From: Azospirillum sp051124815
GTDB lineage: Bacteria > Pseudomonadota > Alphaproteobacteria > Azospirillales > Azospirillaceae
Direction: 5' to 3'
NCBI RefSeq assembly: GCF_051124815.1
Contig: NZ_CP118485.1
Span: forward strand, 1 to 64,000
Length of the DNA stretch: 64,000 bases
Shown here: piece by piece, positions 18,168 through 26,325 of the stretch
Numbering within the stretch: the first letter of the stretch is position 1
How the letters are laid out: every line of letters begins with the position of its first letter
Notes under the pieces: model-generated
Databases searched by the model: none
Told to the model about the DNA's origin: nothing
What the model saw: the letters and a program-made list of their open reading frames with translations, nothing else
Program-made: the position numbers and the translations under genes

Positions 18168-18715
18168 TAGTGGAGGCCGGCCGCCCTTTCGAATGCTTCG
18201 GCAAGGTTCCGGGGGCGGGTGGGACGGGGCGCGAGCTTTTCGGCCAACTCCTGCTTGAACCAATCGCGGATCATGGTGTTGGGGATAACCCTGCGTTTCG
18301 GTCCCTTCCCTTCACCACCGTTCCACACCCGGTCCCAAGGGGAGCCGTCCTCATGGGTCAGATCGACCAGTTGGGAAGAATGGAGCTTCGCATACTGGTT
18401 CCAGACATTGTCGATCAGGCGTTTGACACTGTCCGAAAGCACGTGGTCAGGATTGGAGAGGAGATCGAGTGGAAGCGGATCCCTGCCGCAGTTTTTAAAT
18501 CTGTCCAAAAGTTCCGGAACTACCGGTCCCAATTGCAGGGCACGGATATCCTCGCGGAACAGCGGCTCGTCGGTCAGAGCCAGATGCCAGCCCTGGCAGA
18601 GATAGACCAGCTTTTGCAGGCCGAGCTGCGTCAGCGGCTCGCCATCCGGCTTGCAGCCTTTCGCAATCAGGTAGTCGGCAACGAAATCAACGTCCACCGC
18701 GTTCTCGCCAGACAT
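18167..18715 (-). CDS. Panacea (DUF4065, GepA/SocA-like) domain protein, likely antitoxin
   Basis: A 182-residue cytoplasmic protein. The N-terminal pattern VADYLIAKG, then LTQLGLQKLVYLCQGWHLAL and PLFREDIRALQLGPVVPEL, is the typical DUF4065 signature (about 10-75). This domain is found in SocA and in many promiscuous antitoxins. It forms a two-gene unit with the overlapping small gene downstream. A possible inverted repeat (ggtat...atacc) lies just before the start codon, where autoregulation would be expected. Confidence 0.82.
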   Translation of the reverse strand: MSGENAVDVDFVADYLIAKGCKPDGEPLTQLGLQKLVYLCQGWHLALTDEPLFREDIRALQLGPVVPELLDRFKNCGRDPLPLDLLSNPDHVLSDSVKRLIDNVWNQYAKLHSSQLVDLTHEDGSPWDRVWNGGEGKGPKRRVIPNTMIRDWFKQELAEKLAPRPTRPRNLAEAFERAAGLH

Positions 18716-18768
18716 AAGGTGGTATGAGGCTTTTTATCCTATACCTCCGAGTCGCCTCTGTCCAGGCG

Positions 18769-20424
18769 TTACCGCACGCCCCCCGCCAACCCGTCGACCC
18801 CGAAGGAGATCTGGTTGTTGTCGTAGCGGGCGACGATGCGCAGGCGGTCGCCGGCCGACAGCGCGATCGGCTTTTCCAGGAAGGTCATCGCCTGCTTCCA
18901 ATGGTTGGTGCGCGCACGGCTTTCCGACTTGTAGACCACCTCGTCGTCCATGAAGAGGTCGAACCAGAAGGCGACGCCGTGGCAGGTACCGGCGGTGACG
19001 ATGGTCACGTCGATCACCCGCTCGCCCTCCTCCGGCATGTTGCGGGTGAAGTCGAAATCCAGCGCTGTGAAGGGCTTCGACAGCGGCGTGTGGGCGTCGG
19101 CGCCGAGGTCGATCTGCTGGTAGCCGGGGGAGCGGAAGACGTCGAAGCTGCCCATGTCGAAACCGTCGATGGTCTCCACCGGGTTGATGCGGGCCAGCTC
19201 CGGCGTCTCCACCAGCATGGCGTAGACGGTGGAGGCGCGCGGGATGATGGCGCCGCCCGGCTTCACCAGATGGGTGCGGGCGTGCTGCAGCACCGACAGC
19301 ATGCGCGGGGCCAGCATGCCGATGTTGATGAGTTCGGAGACGAAGACGTCGGCTTTCTCCGGCAGGTCGCCGCCCTCGCCCACCGTCAGCTGGGTCGACA
19401 GGCGCGGCACCACGTCGATGCGGCCGGCATAGCCGTTGCGCGCCACGGTTTCCTTGGCGACGCGGGCGAGGATCGGGTTGACCTCGCAGGTCACCACCTT
19501 CTTCGCGCCGGCGCGGGCCGCCATCATGGCGACGATGCCGGAGCCGGTGCCGATCTCCAGCACCAGCGAATCGGGTTTCACCGCCCGTTCCAGCGACTGC
19601 TTGTAGGCCTCGTTCCGTTCGAAATCGTTGATCATCGGCAGGTGCCAGCCGGGCACCGCGTTGGAATAGATCAGCCGGCGGGTGAACTTCACCATCGGGT
19701 GGTCGGGCGCCTGTTCGCGCGCCGCCTCGATCACCTCGATGGCCTCCGCCGCGCGGTCCAGGCTCTGCAGCACATGGGCGAGGCCGACCTGGGCGGGGAC
19801 GAAGCGCGGGGCGGCGGCGAGCACGATGCGGAACTCCGCCTCCGCCTCGACCAGCCGGCCGCCGGTGGAGAGAAGCTCCGCCAGGCTGTAATGCACGTCG
19901 AGATAGTCGGGAGCCTGCTCCAGCGCGGTGCGGAAATGCTGCTCCGCCTCCTCAAGCTCGCCCAGCTCGCGCAGGGTGGCGGCGAGGAAGTGGTGCATCT
20001 CCGGCGCCTCGGGCCGCAGGTCGAGCGCGGCGCGGAAGCAGTCCGCCGCCTCCTCCAGCCGGCTTTGCGCCTTCAGCGCGTTGCCGAGGTTGCCGTGCAG
20101 TTCGGGCAGGCGCGGGTTGATGGAAAGGCCGGCGCGGAACGCCTCCTCTGCCTCCGCCGGGCGGGCCTGCTGGAAAAGCAGGCTGCCGCGGCTGTTGTGG
20201 AAGGACGGGTCGTTGCCGTTCTCCGCGATGGCCTGGGCGAACAGGGCGAGCGCGTTCTCGGGATGGTCGGTGTGGGCGGCGACCAGCCCCAGCAGATGCA
20301 GCGCCTGGGCATTGTGCGGGTCCGTCGCCAGGATCGCCCGGCAGACCTGTTCCGCCCCATCCAGATCGTTGCTGCGGAAACGCTTGGCCGCGTCGAGCAG
20401 GGTCGGGGCGGGGGTGTCGGTCAT
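18769..20424 (-). CDS. TPR-repeat protein fused to PRMT-like methyltransferase
   Basis: A 551-residue protein started at MTDTPAPTLLDAAKR; the open frame continues upstream but with poor composition and overlapping the divergent promoter. Residues 1-250 contain about six to seven tetratricopeptide repeats (for example ALHLLGLVAAHTDHPENALAL). Residues about 280-545 form a class I methyltransferase with motif I VLEIGTGSGIVAMMAA near 286-301. A VSELINIGML loop resembles the acidic double-E loop of protein arginine methyltransferases. It probably methylates protein or peptide substrates recognised through the TPRs; the substrate is unknown. Confidence 0.82.
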   Translation of the reverse strand: MTDTPAPTLLDAAKRFRSNDLDGAEQVCRAILATDPHNAQALHLLGLVAAHTDHPENALALFAQAIAENGNDPSFHNSRGSLLFQQARPAEAEEAFRAGLSINPRLPELHGNLGNALKAQSRLEEAADCFRAALDLRPEAPEMHHFLAATLRELGELEEAEQHFRTALEQAPDYLDVHYSLAELLSTGGRLVEAEAEFRIVLAAAPRFVPAQVGLAHVLQSLDRAAEAIEVIEAAREQAPDHPMVKFTRRLIYSNAVPGWHLPMINDFERNEAYKQSLERAVKPDSLVLEIGTGSGIVAMMAARAGAKKVVTCEVNPILARVAKETVARNGYAGRIDVVPRLSTQLTVGEGGDLPEKADVFVSELINIGMLAPRMLSVLQHARTHLVKPGGAIIPRASTVYAMLVETPELARINPVETIDGFDMGSFDVFRSPGYQQIDLGADAHTPLSKPFTALDFDFTRNMPEEGERVIDVTIVTAGTCHGVAFWFDLFMDDEVVYKSESRARTNHWKQAMTFLEKPIALSAGDRLRIVARYDNNQISFGVDGLAGGVR

Positions 20425-20593
20425 CGCTGCGGCTCCAGGATGGGCGGGAACACGAAAAGATCGCCGCACCATACCGGGAATTGCCGCCCCGCTACAGCCT
20501 TTCGATCCGCACCCTTTCATCGGGCCGGGCCATTGCGCATGCGCGATTATCAAGTCACTCATACCCGCATAAGGAGAATTATGAGGCGGGAAC

Positions 20594-22171
20594 ATGTCGG
20601 ATGCGGGAATGATCGGGCGGGTGAAGGGTGGCGTGACGGGCGCGCTGGCGGCGACGCTGCTGCTGGCGGGCTGTGCCACGGCGGAGATGGCGGGCGGCGG
20701 CTCCGCCGGGGGCGATGTCGCCGGGTCGGCGGCGGCGCGGCGATTCGAGGTGGTGCGGAGCAGCCCGCCGGAGCTGCGCGCCTTCCTGTACCGCATGCCC
20801 AAGGGGGCGGACCTGCACAGCCACCTGACCGGTGCGGTCTATGCCGAGAGCTACCTGCGGATGGCGGCGGATGCCGGGCTCTGCTTCGACGTGAAGGGCA
20901 AGACGCTGGTGGCGCCGACGGCGCAGGCGCCCTGCGAGCCCAAGGCCGGGCGGCCAAGTGCGGCGGCGGTGATCGCCGACAGCGTGCTCTATCCGGTGGC
21001 GCTGGACGCGCTGTCGACGCGCGACGCGCTGCCGGTCTCCGGCTACAGCCTGCATGACCAGTTCTTCGCCACCTTCGGGCGGTTCCGTGCCGCCGCCGGT
21101 GCGACACCCACCTCCACCGGCGATCTGCTGGCCGAGGTGGTGGACCGCGCCGGCCGGCAGGGTGAGCGCCATGTCGAGCTGATGGTGTCCTTCGGCACCG
21201 GCCCGGCCGCCGCCATCGGCAAGGCGTTCCCCTGGACCCCGCAGACGGCGGGCGACCTGACGGGCACCGCCGACAAGCTGATCGCCGCTGGGCTGCCGGC
21301 GCTGGTCGCCCCGGCCCGGCAGGAGATCGACACGGCCGAGGCGCGGATGCGCAGCGTGCTGGGCTGCGGCACGCCGGCGGCGCGGCCGGGCTGCGCGGTG
21401 TCGGTGCGCTACCTCCAGCAGGTGGCGCGCACGCAAGCGCCGGGGCCGGTCTTCGCCACCACCCTGTTCAACGCCCTGCTGGAGGCGCAGGAGCCGCGGG
21501 TCGTCGGCCTGAACTTCGTGGCGCCGGAGGACAATCCGGTGGCGCTGGACGATTACGACCTGCACATGCGGATGGTGGCGGAGGCCAAGCGGCGCCATCC
21601 CGGCACCAACGTGGCGCTGCATGCCGGCGAGCTGACGCTGGGGCTGGTCCCGCCGGAGCGGCTGCGCGACCACATCCGCAAGGCGGTGGAGATCGCCGGC
21701 GCCAGGCGCATCGGCCATGGCGTCGACGTGATGTATGAGGATGATCCCCAGGGACTGCTCCGCTTGATGGCCGCGCGCAAGGTGGCGGTGGAGATCAACC
21801 TGACCAGCAACGACAAGATCCTGGGCGTCAGCGGCAGGAACCACCCGCTGCCGGTCTATCGCGCCGCCGGGGTGCCGGTGGTTCTGTCCACCGACGATGA
21901 AGGTGTGAGCAGGATCGACCTGACCAACGAGCTGCAGCGCGCGGTCGGGGAGTTCGGGCTGGGCTATGGCGATCTGGTCGGGCTGGCGCGCGCCAGCCTG
22001 GAGCACAGCTTCCTGCCCGGCGACAGCCTGTGGTCCGCCCCCGGCTGCGTCCCTCCGGTGCATGAGGACGCCTGCCGCGCGGTGACCGGGCGCAGCGAGA
22101 AGGCGCGGGTGCAATGGGGACTGGAAGAGGCGCTGGCGCGGTTCGAGCGCGAGATGGCGGGGACGCCGTAA
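20594..22171 (+). CDS. Lipoprotein adenosine-deaminase-like enzyme
   Basis: A 525-residue enzyme of the adenosine/AMP deaminase superfamily, secreted and probably lipid-anchored. The signal peptide ends in a lipobox LLAGC (Cys near residue 27). Metal and catalytic motifs are present: ADLHSHLTGAV near 73, ALHAGEL near 340, GHGVDV near 374 and LSTDDEGV near 435. It resembles the extracellular ADGF/CECR1-like branch rather than the cytosolic Add. The likely role is hydrolytic deamination of adenosine outside the cytoplasm for purine salvage. It is divergent from the TPR methyltransferase gene. Confidence 0.85.
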   Translation: MSDAGMIGRVKGGVTGALAATLLLAGCATAEMAGGGSAGGDVAGSAAARRFEVVRSSPPELRAFLYRMPKGADLHSHLTGAVYAESYLRMAADAGLCFDVKGKTLVAPTAQAPCEPKAGRPSAAAVIADSVLYPVALDALSTRDALPVSGYSLHDQFFATFGRFRAAAGATPTSTGDLLAEVVDRAGRQGERHVELMVSFGTGPAAAIGKAFPWTPQTAGDLTGTADKLIAAGLPALVAPARQEIDTAEARMRSVLGCGTPAARPGCAVSVRYLQQVARTQAPGPVFATTLFNALLEAQEPRVVGLNFVAPEDNPVALDDYDLHMRMVAEAKRRHPGTNVALHAGELTLGLVPPERLRDHIRKAVEIAGARRIGHGVDVMYEDDPQGLLRLMAARKVAVEINLTSNDKILGVSGRNHPLPVYRAAGVPVVLSTDDEGVSRIDLTNELQRAVGEFGLGYGDLVGLARASLEHSFLPGDSLWSAPGCVPPVHEDACRAVTGRSEKARVQWGLEEALARFEREMAGTP

Positions 22172-22178
22172 CGCGGTC

Positions 22179-22880
22179 CTACTCCTCCCCGGTGTTCTCC
22201 CAGCCCCAGCGGGTCCAGGCGCCGTCGAGGAAGGCGGTCGGGCGGGGGGCGGCGGGGAGGCCGGGGCAGGACAGCAGGGACGGCGCGATGCGGCCGGCGC
22301 CGCGGGTCCACCACAGGCTGGCGTCCGCCGGCAAGGGGCCGGACAGGCGGCCGAGAAGGGCGCGGGTGGCGGCGCCGACGCGCTCCGGCTCGGGACGGCC
22401 GAGGATGGCGAGGCGGGCCGGCAGCCCCTCGACATCGGCACCGGCGCGGCAGGCGTCGGCGGCCAGCGTCTCGGCGCGGGTCAGCCACGCGGCACAGGCG
22501 GCGGGGGCGTCGGCGATGTCGAAGCCGGCGGGCAGGCCGGCGGCGATGGTGAAGGGATAGGGGCGGCCGACGCGGTCGGCGCTCGACATCCACACGCCGA
22601 TCAGCGGGGCGCCGCCGCACAGGCCGGCCGACAGGGCGAAGCGCCAGACGGGGGCCTGGGCGAACAGCGATTCCCACTCGGCGCCCAGTTGGCGGCCGGC
22701 CTCGCCCAGCGCCGCCGACAGCCAGCGGTCCCACGGGCCGAGCACGGCCGGCGGCAGGCCGTGGCCGACGAAATCGCCGCGCGCCGGGATCTTGCCGTGG
22801 AAGCCCATCACCGGATCGGCGCCCAGCCCAGTGCCCGGCGCGGCGGCAAGGCCGCGCGGCATGCCGAAGGATCCCATCAT
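22179..22880 (-). CDS. tagF: Type VI secretion protein TagF
   Basis: A 233-residue protein of the TagF/DUF2094 family (BMA_A0400-like), which post-translationally restrains T6SS assembly by a threonine phosphorylation-independent route. The conserved start FHGKIPARGDFVGHGLP near 28-44 and the motif WRFALSAGLCGG are diagnostic. The C-terminal part contains SLWWTRG. Its ATG overlaps the stop of the TssM gene by four bases. It is the last gene of a three-gene T6SS block. Confidence 0.87.
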   Translation of the reverse strand: MMGSFGMPRGLAAAPGTGLGADPVMGFHGKIPARGDFVGHGLPPAVLGPWDRWLSAALGEAGRQLGAEWESLFAQAPVWRFALSAGLCGGAPLIGVWMSSADRVGRPYPFTIAAGLPAGFDIADAPAACAAWLTRAETLAADACRAGADVEGLPARLAILGRPEPERVGAATRALLGRLSGPLPADASLWWTRGAGRIAPSLLSCPGLPAAPRPTAFLDGAWTRWGWENTGEE

Positions 22881-24976
22881 GGCAGGGCGGCCCGGTCGGG
22901 TGGCGTTGGTTGCTGGGGAGCCGATTCGGCCAGAACTTCGCGCACGCGGGCGACCAGCGCCTCGTCGGGCGGGACCGGGGCGAAGCCGACGGCGAACAGG
23001 GCGGCCAGATGGTCGCCGAGGGCGCGGCGCGCCGCCTCGTTGGCCGGGCCGGGAAGCGTGCGCTGCCAGTCGAGCGCCAGCCATTCCGCCAGCGCGCCGG
23101 CATCCATCGGTTCGGTTCCGCCGACCATGTGATAAAGCCGCAGGGTCCGGCGCAGCTGGTCGGGCAAGGCCCAGTCGGCGCGCAGCCGCTCCTCCAGCCT
23201 GAGGGCGAGGCGGGCGAGGAACTGGCTGCGCAGGGCGCGGGCATAGGCCACCCGCGCCGGGACGGCGATGCGGGCGCCCTGGTAGAGGCCGCCGGCCAGC
23301 GCGGGATCGGCCCAATTCTGCGCCTCGTCGAAGGCGTGCGGCAGGGCGCGCAGGGCGTCCAGCGCCGGCAGGATCGCCGCCGGGTCGGCATCGTCCACGC
23401 GGCTCAGCGCGCGCGGCGGCGTATCGAGCGGGCGCAGAGCCGCCTCCACCGCTGCGGCGCCGGCATCGGCACGCTCCAGCAGCGCGGCGTTGCCGCGCGC
23501 GCTGACCAGCCACCAGCCGCCGAGCGCGGCGCTCAGCAGCAGGGCGGCGGATGCTGACAGCGCATTGCGGCGGCGGCGGGCGCGCTCCACCGCGCGGTCG
23601 ACCTGGGCGAGGTTGGCTTCGGGAAAGACGAGGTCGGGCAGCAGCCGGTCGAGGAAATAGGTGGAGGCCGGGCCGTCGGCCTCCGGCTCCAGCAGGCCGA
23701 GCGGGCCGCCGGTCTGGGTGGCGCTGGTCAGGTAGAGGCCGCGCAGGCGCGGTGTCTCCTCGCCATGTTCGGAGCCGAAGACGGTGTCGACGATGTCGGC
23801 CAGCGCCGGCTCCAGCTCCGCCACCCGCAGCGGCAGGGAGAAGGCGTCGCTGCGGCGGCGGAGGTCGGGTTCCTGGTGCAGCCGGTCGAGCAGCCGCTCG
23901 TCCAGCCGCCGCACCAGACCGGCATAGAGGTCGCGGAAGAGCGGCAGCGGGCTGGCGGATTCCGGTCGGGCGATGGGGTCTTCGGCAGGCAGGGTCAGGC
24001 CCCAGACCTGGCTGCGCGCCTCGCGGTCCAGCGGGTCGAAGAAGGTGGTGAAGCCGTCCAGCAGGTCGGCCTTGGTCAGCAGCAGATAGACCGGCAGGCG
24101 GACGCCCAGCTGCACCCGCAGCTCGTTCAGGCGCTGGCGGATCAGGATGGCGTGGTTGCGGCGCTCGGCATCGGTCCAGCCGGTCAGCTCGGGGATGCTG
24201 ATGGTCAGGAGGACGCCGTTGGCGGGCTGGCGCGGGCGATGCTCCTTCAGGAGGTCGAGCAGGCCGGACCACACCCGGCCGTCCACCGCGCGCCGGCTGT
24301 CCTGTGTGGTGTAGCGGCCGGCGGTGTCGATCAGCACGGCGCGGTCGGTGAACCACCAGTCGCAGTTGCGGGTGCCGGCCAGACCGGCCAGCGGCCCGGT
24401 GACGGTGCCGTTGAGCAGCGGGGTGGCGAGGCCGGTGTTGGCCAGCGCCGTCGTCTTGCCCGAACCGGGCGCGCCGATCACCAGATACCAGGGCAGTTGG
24501 TATAGGTAGCGCCCGCCGCGGCGCTTGCGCAGCTGGGCCAGCACGGCGTCGAGGCGCCTGCGCACCGTGCCGATCTCCTCCAGCGACGCCTTCAGCTCGG
24601 GATCGCGGCCGGCGGCCAGCGCCTCCAGCAGGCGGGCGTTGGCGGCGCGCTCGCGGGCGTCGATGCGGCGGTTGACGGCGATCCAGACGGCAAGAGCCAG
24701 GACCAGCGGCAGCAGACGGACGCTCCAGTCGGCCTGGATGGTCGGCAGCAGATGGGGGGCGGCGGAGGCGGCCAGACGCGGCAGCAGCAGCCAGCCGGCC
24801 AGCCCCAGCGCCAGCGCGCCCGTCAGCGAGGTTGCCCAGCGGGCGCGGGCGGAGCGGTGCGGCGAGGGGGCGGCCGCGGGCTTGCGACGCCTGCCGGACT
24901 TCTTCGCCACAGCCTTCTTCGCCACGGTCTTCTTCGCCGGAGTGGCGCCAGCCTTCTTGGGACGGGGATCGGCCAT
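22877..24976 (-). CDS. tssM: Type VI secretion protein TssM (IcmF), short form
   Basis: An inner-membrane T6SS complex protein of 699 residues; the family is usually about 1100-1200. The basic N-terminus is Ala/Lys-rich (AKKTVAKKAVAKKSG). TM1 and TM2 lie at about 48-103. The cytoplasmic NTPase-like domain carries Walker A GAPGSGKTTALAN near 165-177. TM3 (about 470-490) is followed by only about 210 periplasmic residues ending PTPPDRAALP. The large C-terminal domain that contacts TssJ in standard systems is absent. There is no frameshift sign: the stop overlaps tagF neatly. It follows tssL by 10 bases. Confidence 0.86.
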   Translation of the reverse strand: MADPRPKKAGATPAKKTVAKKAVAKKSGRRRKPAAAPSPHRSARARWATSLTGALALGLAGWLLLPRLAASAAPHLLPTIQADWSVRLLPLVLALAVWIAVNRRIDARERAANARLLEALAAGRDPELKASLEEIGTVRRRLDAVLAQLRKRRGGRYLYQLPWYLVIGAPGSGKTTALANTGLATPLLNGTVTGPLAGLAGTRNCDWWFTDRAVLIDTAGRYTTQDSRRAVDGRVWSGLLDLLKEHRPRQPANGVLLTISIPELTGWTDAERRNHAILIRQRLNELRVQLGVRLPVYLLLTKADLLDGFTTFFDPLDREARSQVWGLTLPAEDPIARPESASPLPLFRDLYAGLVRRLDERLLDRLHQEPDLRRRSDAFSLPLRVAELEPALADIVDTVFGSEHGEETPRLRGLYLTSATQTGGPLGLLEPEADGPASTYFLDRLLPDLVFPEANLAQVDRAVERARRRRNALSASAALLLSAALGGWWLVSARGNAALLERADAGAAAVEAALRPLDTPPRALSRVDDADPAAILPALDALRALPHAFDEAQNWADPALAGGLYQGARIAVPARVAYARALRSQFLARLALRLEERLRADWALPDQLRRTLRLYHMVGGTEPMDAGALAEWLALDWQRTLPGPANEAARRALGDHLAALFAVGFAPVPPDEALVARVREVLAESAPQQPTPPDRAALP

Positions 24977-24986
24977 GGCGGGCGCC

Positions 24987-26231
24987 CTATTGCGGATAGA
25001 GGCGGATGTCGATCCGCCGGTTGGCGTCGCGCCCGGCGGGCGTGTCGTTCAGCGCGACCGGTTCCTGATCGCCATGGCCCTCGGCCGACAGGCGGGCGGG
25101 GGAGACGCTGTGCTCCAGCAGCCTGCGCACCGCTTCGGCGCGGGCGTCGGTCAGGGATTGTGCGGTGGCGAGGCGGCCGGTCGGTGGGGTCTGGTCGTCG
25201 GTGTGGGCGACCACCAGGACGGTTCCGGACTCGGAGGCCAGGGTCTGGCCCACCCGCTCGACGATGGCGCGGTGGCGGGCCTTCACGGCATCGCTGCCGG
25301 TGGCGAACATCGCCGCCGCCGGGATGCGGATGACCAGGGCGCCGTCCTCCCCCGCCAGCACCTCGACGGAGCCGGTGCGGATCTCCGGGGCGAGCCGGCC
25401 GGTGATGCGGGCGATCAGGGCCGGGCCGGCGGTGGGCGGCGGCGGCGGGACCAGCCGGGCGATCTCGATCGGCCGGTCGGGCAGCAGCGCGGCGATGCGG
25501 GCGGCCACCGGCTCCGCCTGGCGGTCGAGGGTGCCGGCGAGATGGACGTAGAGGCCGGACAGCCCCAGCGCCACCGCCGCCCAGATGAGCCAGCCGGGCA
25601 AGCCGCCGCCCAGCCGGTTACCGAGCCGGTTGCCGGGCGGGCGGAACGGCTCCGCCACCCCGGTCCAGGCGGGAGACAGCTCCGCCGGCACGTCGCCGCG
25701 GGCGCGGCGCAGGATGCGGTACAGCTCGTCGCGCAGGCGGGCGAGGTCGTGGGCGCCGCCGGGCTTGTCGCGGAAGCGGCCTTCGAAGCCGAGCGACAGG
25801 CAGGCGTAGAACAGCTCCAGCGCGTGGCGGTGGCGGCGCGGGTCGCCCAGCATGCCGTCGAGCAGGTCGAAGAAGCGCACTCCGGCGCCCGGCTCGGCCA
25901 CTGCCGCCCCGCCATGGCCGGCGGCGCGGGCGACGTCGTCCAGCGTGGCGGCCAGCGCGATGCGGGCGGCGCGGATGTCGTCGGGGTCGAGGCCGGCTGT
26001 CGAGGCGGCGCGGTCGAACCGCTCCAGCGCCGCGGCGGCGGCGGCGCGCGGCGGATCGCTCAGGGCACGGTCGCGCAAGGAGGTGGCGAGCGCCAGCACC
26101 GGGGCGGCGACGCTGAGCAGCGGGTTGAGGGCGTCACGGGGGCGGGCAGGGGGAGTTGCGGTGTCGGCGGCCGGCGGGGGCGCGGCCTCCGCCAGCACGT
26201 CCGCTCCGTCCAGTTGCTCGTCCGCCTGCAT
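24987..26231 (-). CDS. tssL: Type VI secretion protein TssL with OmpA-like domain
   Basis: A 414-residue DotU-family protein. The cytoplasmic part (about 30-200) includes the conserved FYACLSLGFEGRFR. One membrane helix lies near 212-230 (LIWAAVALGLSGLYVHLAG). The C-terminal periplasmic OmpA domain (about 290-412) has VVAHTDDQTP and the peptidoglycan-binding signature ending GHGDQEPVALNDTPAGRDANRR. This fused TssL-TagL form anchors the T6SS membrane complex to the cell wall. It is the first gene of the tssL-tssM-tagF block; the remaining T6SS genes are not in this window. Confidence 0.88.
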   Translation of the reverse strand: MQADEQLDGADVLAEAAPPPAADTATPPARPRDALNPLLSVAAPVLALATSLRDRALSDPPRAAAAAALERFDRAASTAGLDPDDIRAARIALAATLDDVARAAGHGGAAVAEPGAGVRFFDLLDGMLGDPRRHRHALELFYACLSLGFEGRFRDKPGGAHDLARLRDELYRILRRARGDVPAELSPAWTGVAEPFRPPGNRLGNRLGGGLPGWLIWAAVALGLSGLYVHLAGTLDRQAEPVAARIAALLPDRPIEIARLVPPPPPTAGPALIARITGRLAPEIRTGSVEVLAGEDGALVIRIPAAAMFATGSDAVKARHRAIVERVGQTLASESGTVLVVAHTDDQTPPTGRLATAQSLTDARAEAVRRLLEHSVSPARLSAEGHGDQEPVALNDTPAGRDANRRIDIRLYPQ

Positions 26232-26299
26232 GTGTGGTCCGCCGTAGGGAAAGTCGGTGGGAGGTATAGCAGGGTCGGGGCGTTGGGGGGAACGTCAAG

Positions 26300-26322
26300 C
26301 CCTCTCCCGCCCCGGGAGAGGG
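26300..26322. terminator. Perfect hairpin after PBP1A gene
   Basis: A 10-bp inverted repeat (ccctctcccg / cgggagaggg) with a 3-base loop, three bases beyond the stop of the minus-strand PBP gene. It has no clear T-run, so it may be a Rho-assisted or 3'-protecting stem. Confidence 0.5.
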
Positions 26323-26325
26323 AGC

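Noticed and set aside
18724..21057. Long plus-strand open frame opposite the TPR methyltransferase gene
   Set aside because: It is antisense to a gene with clear domains and has no recognisable motif.
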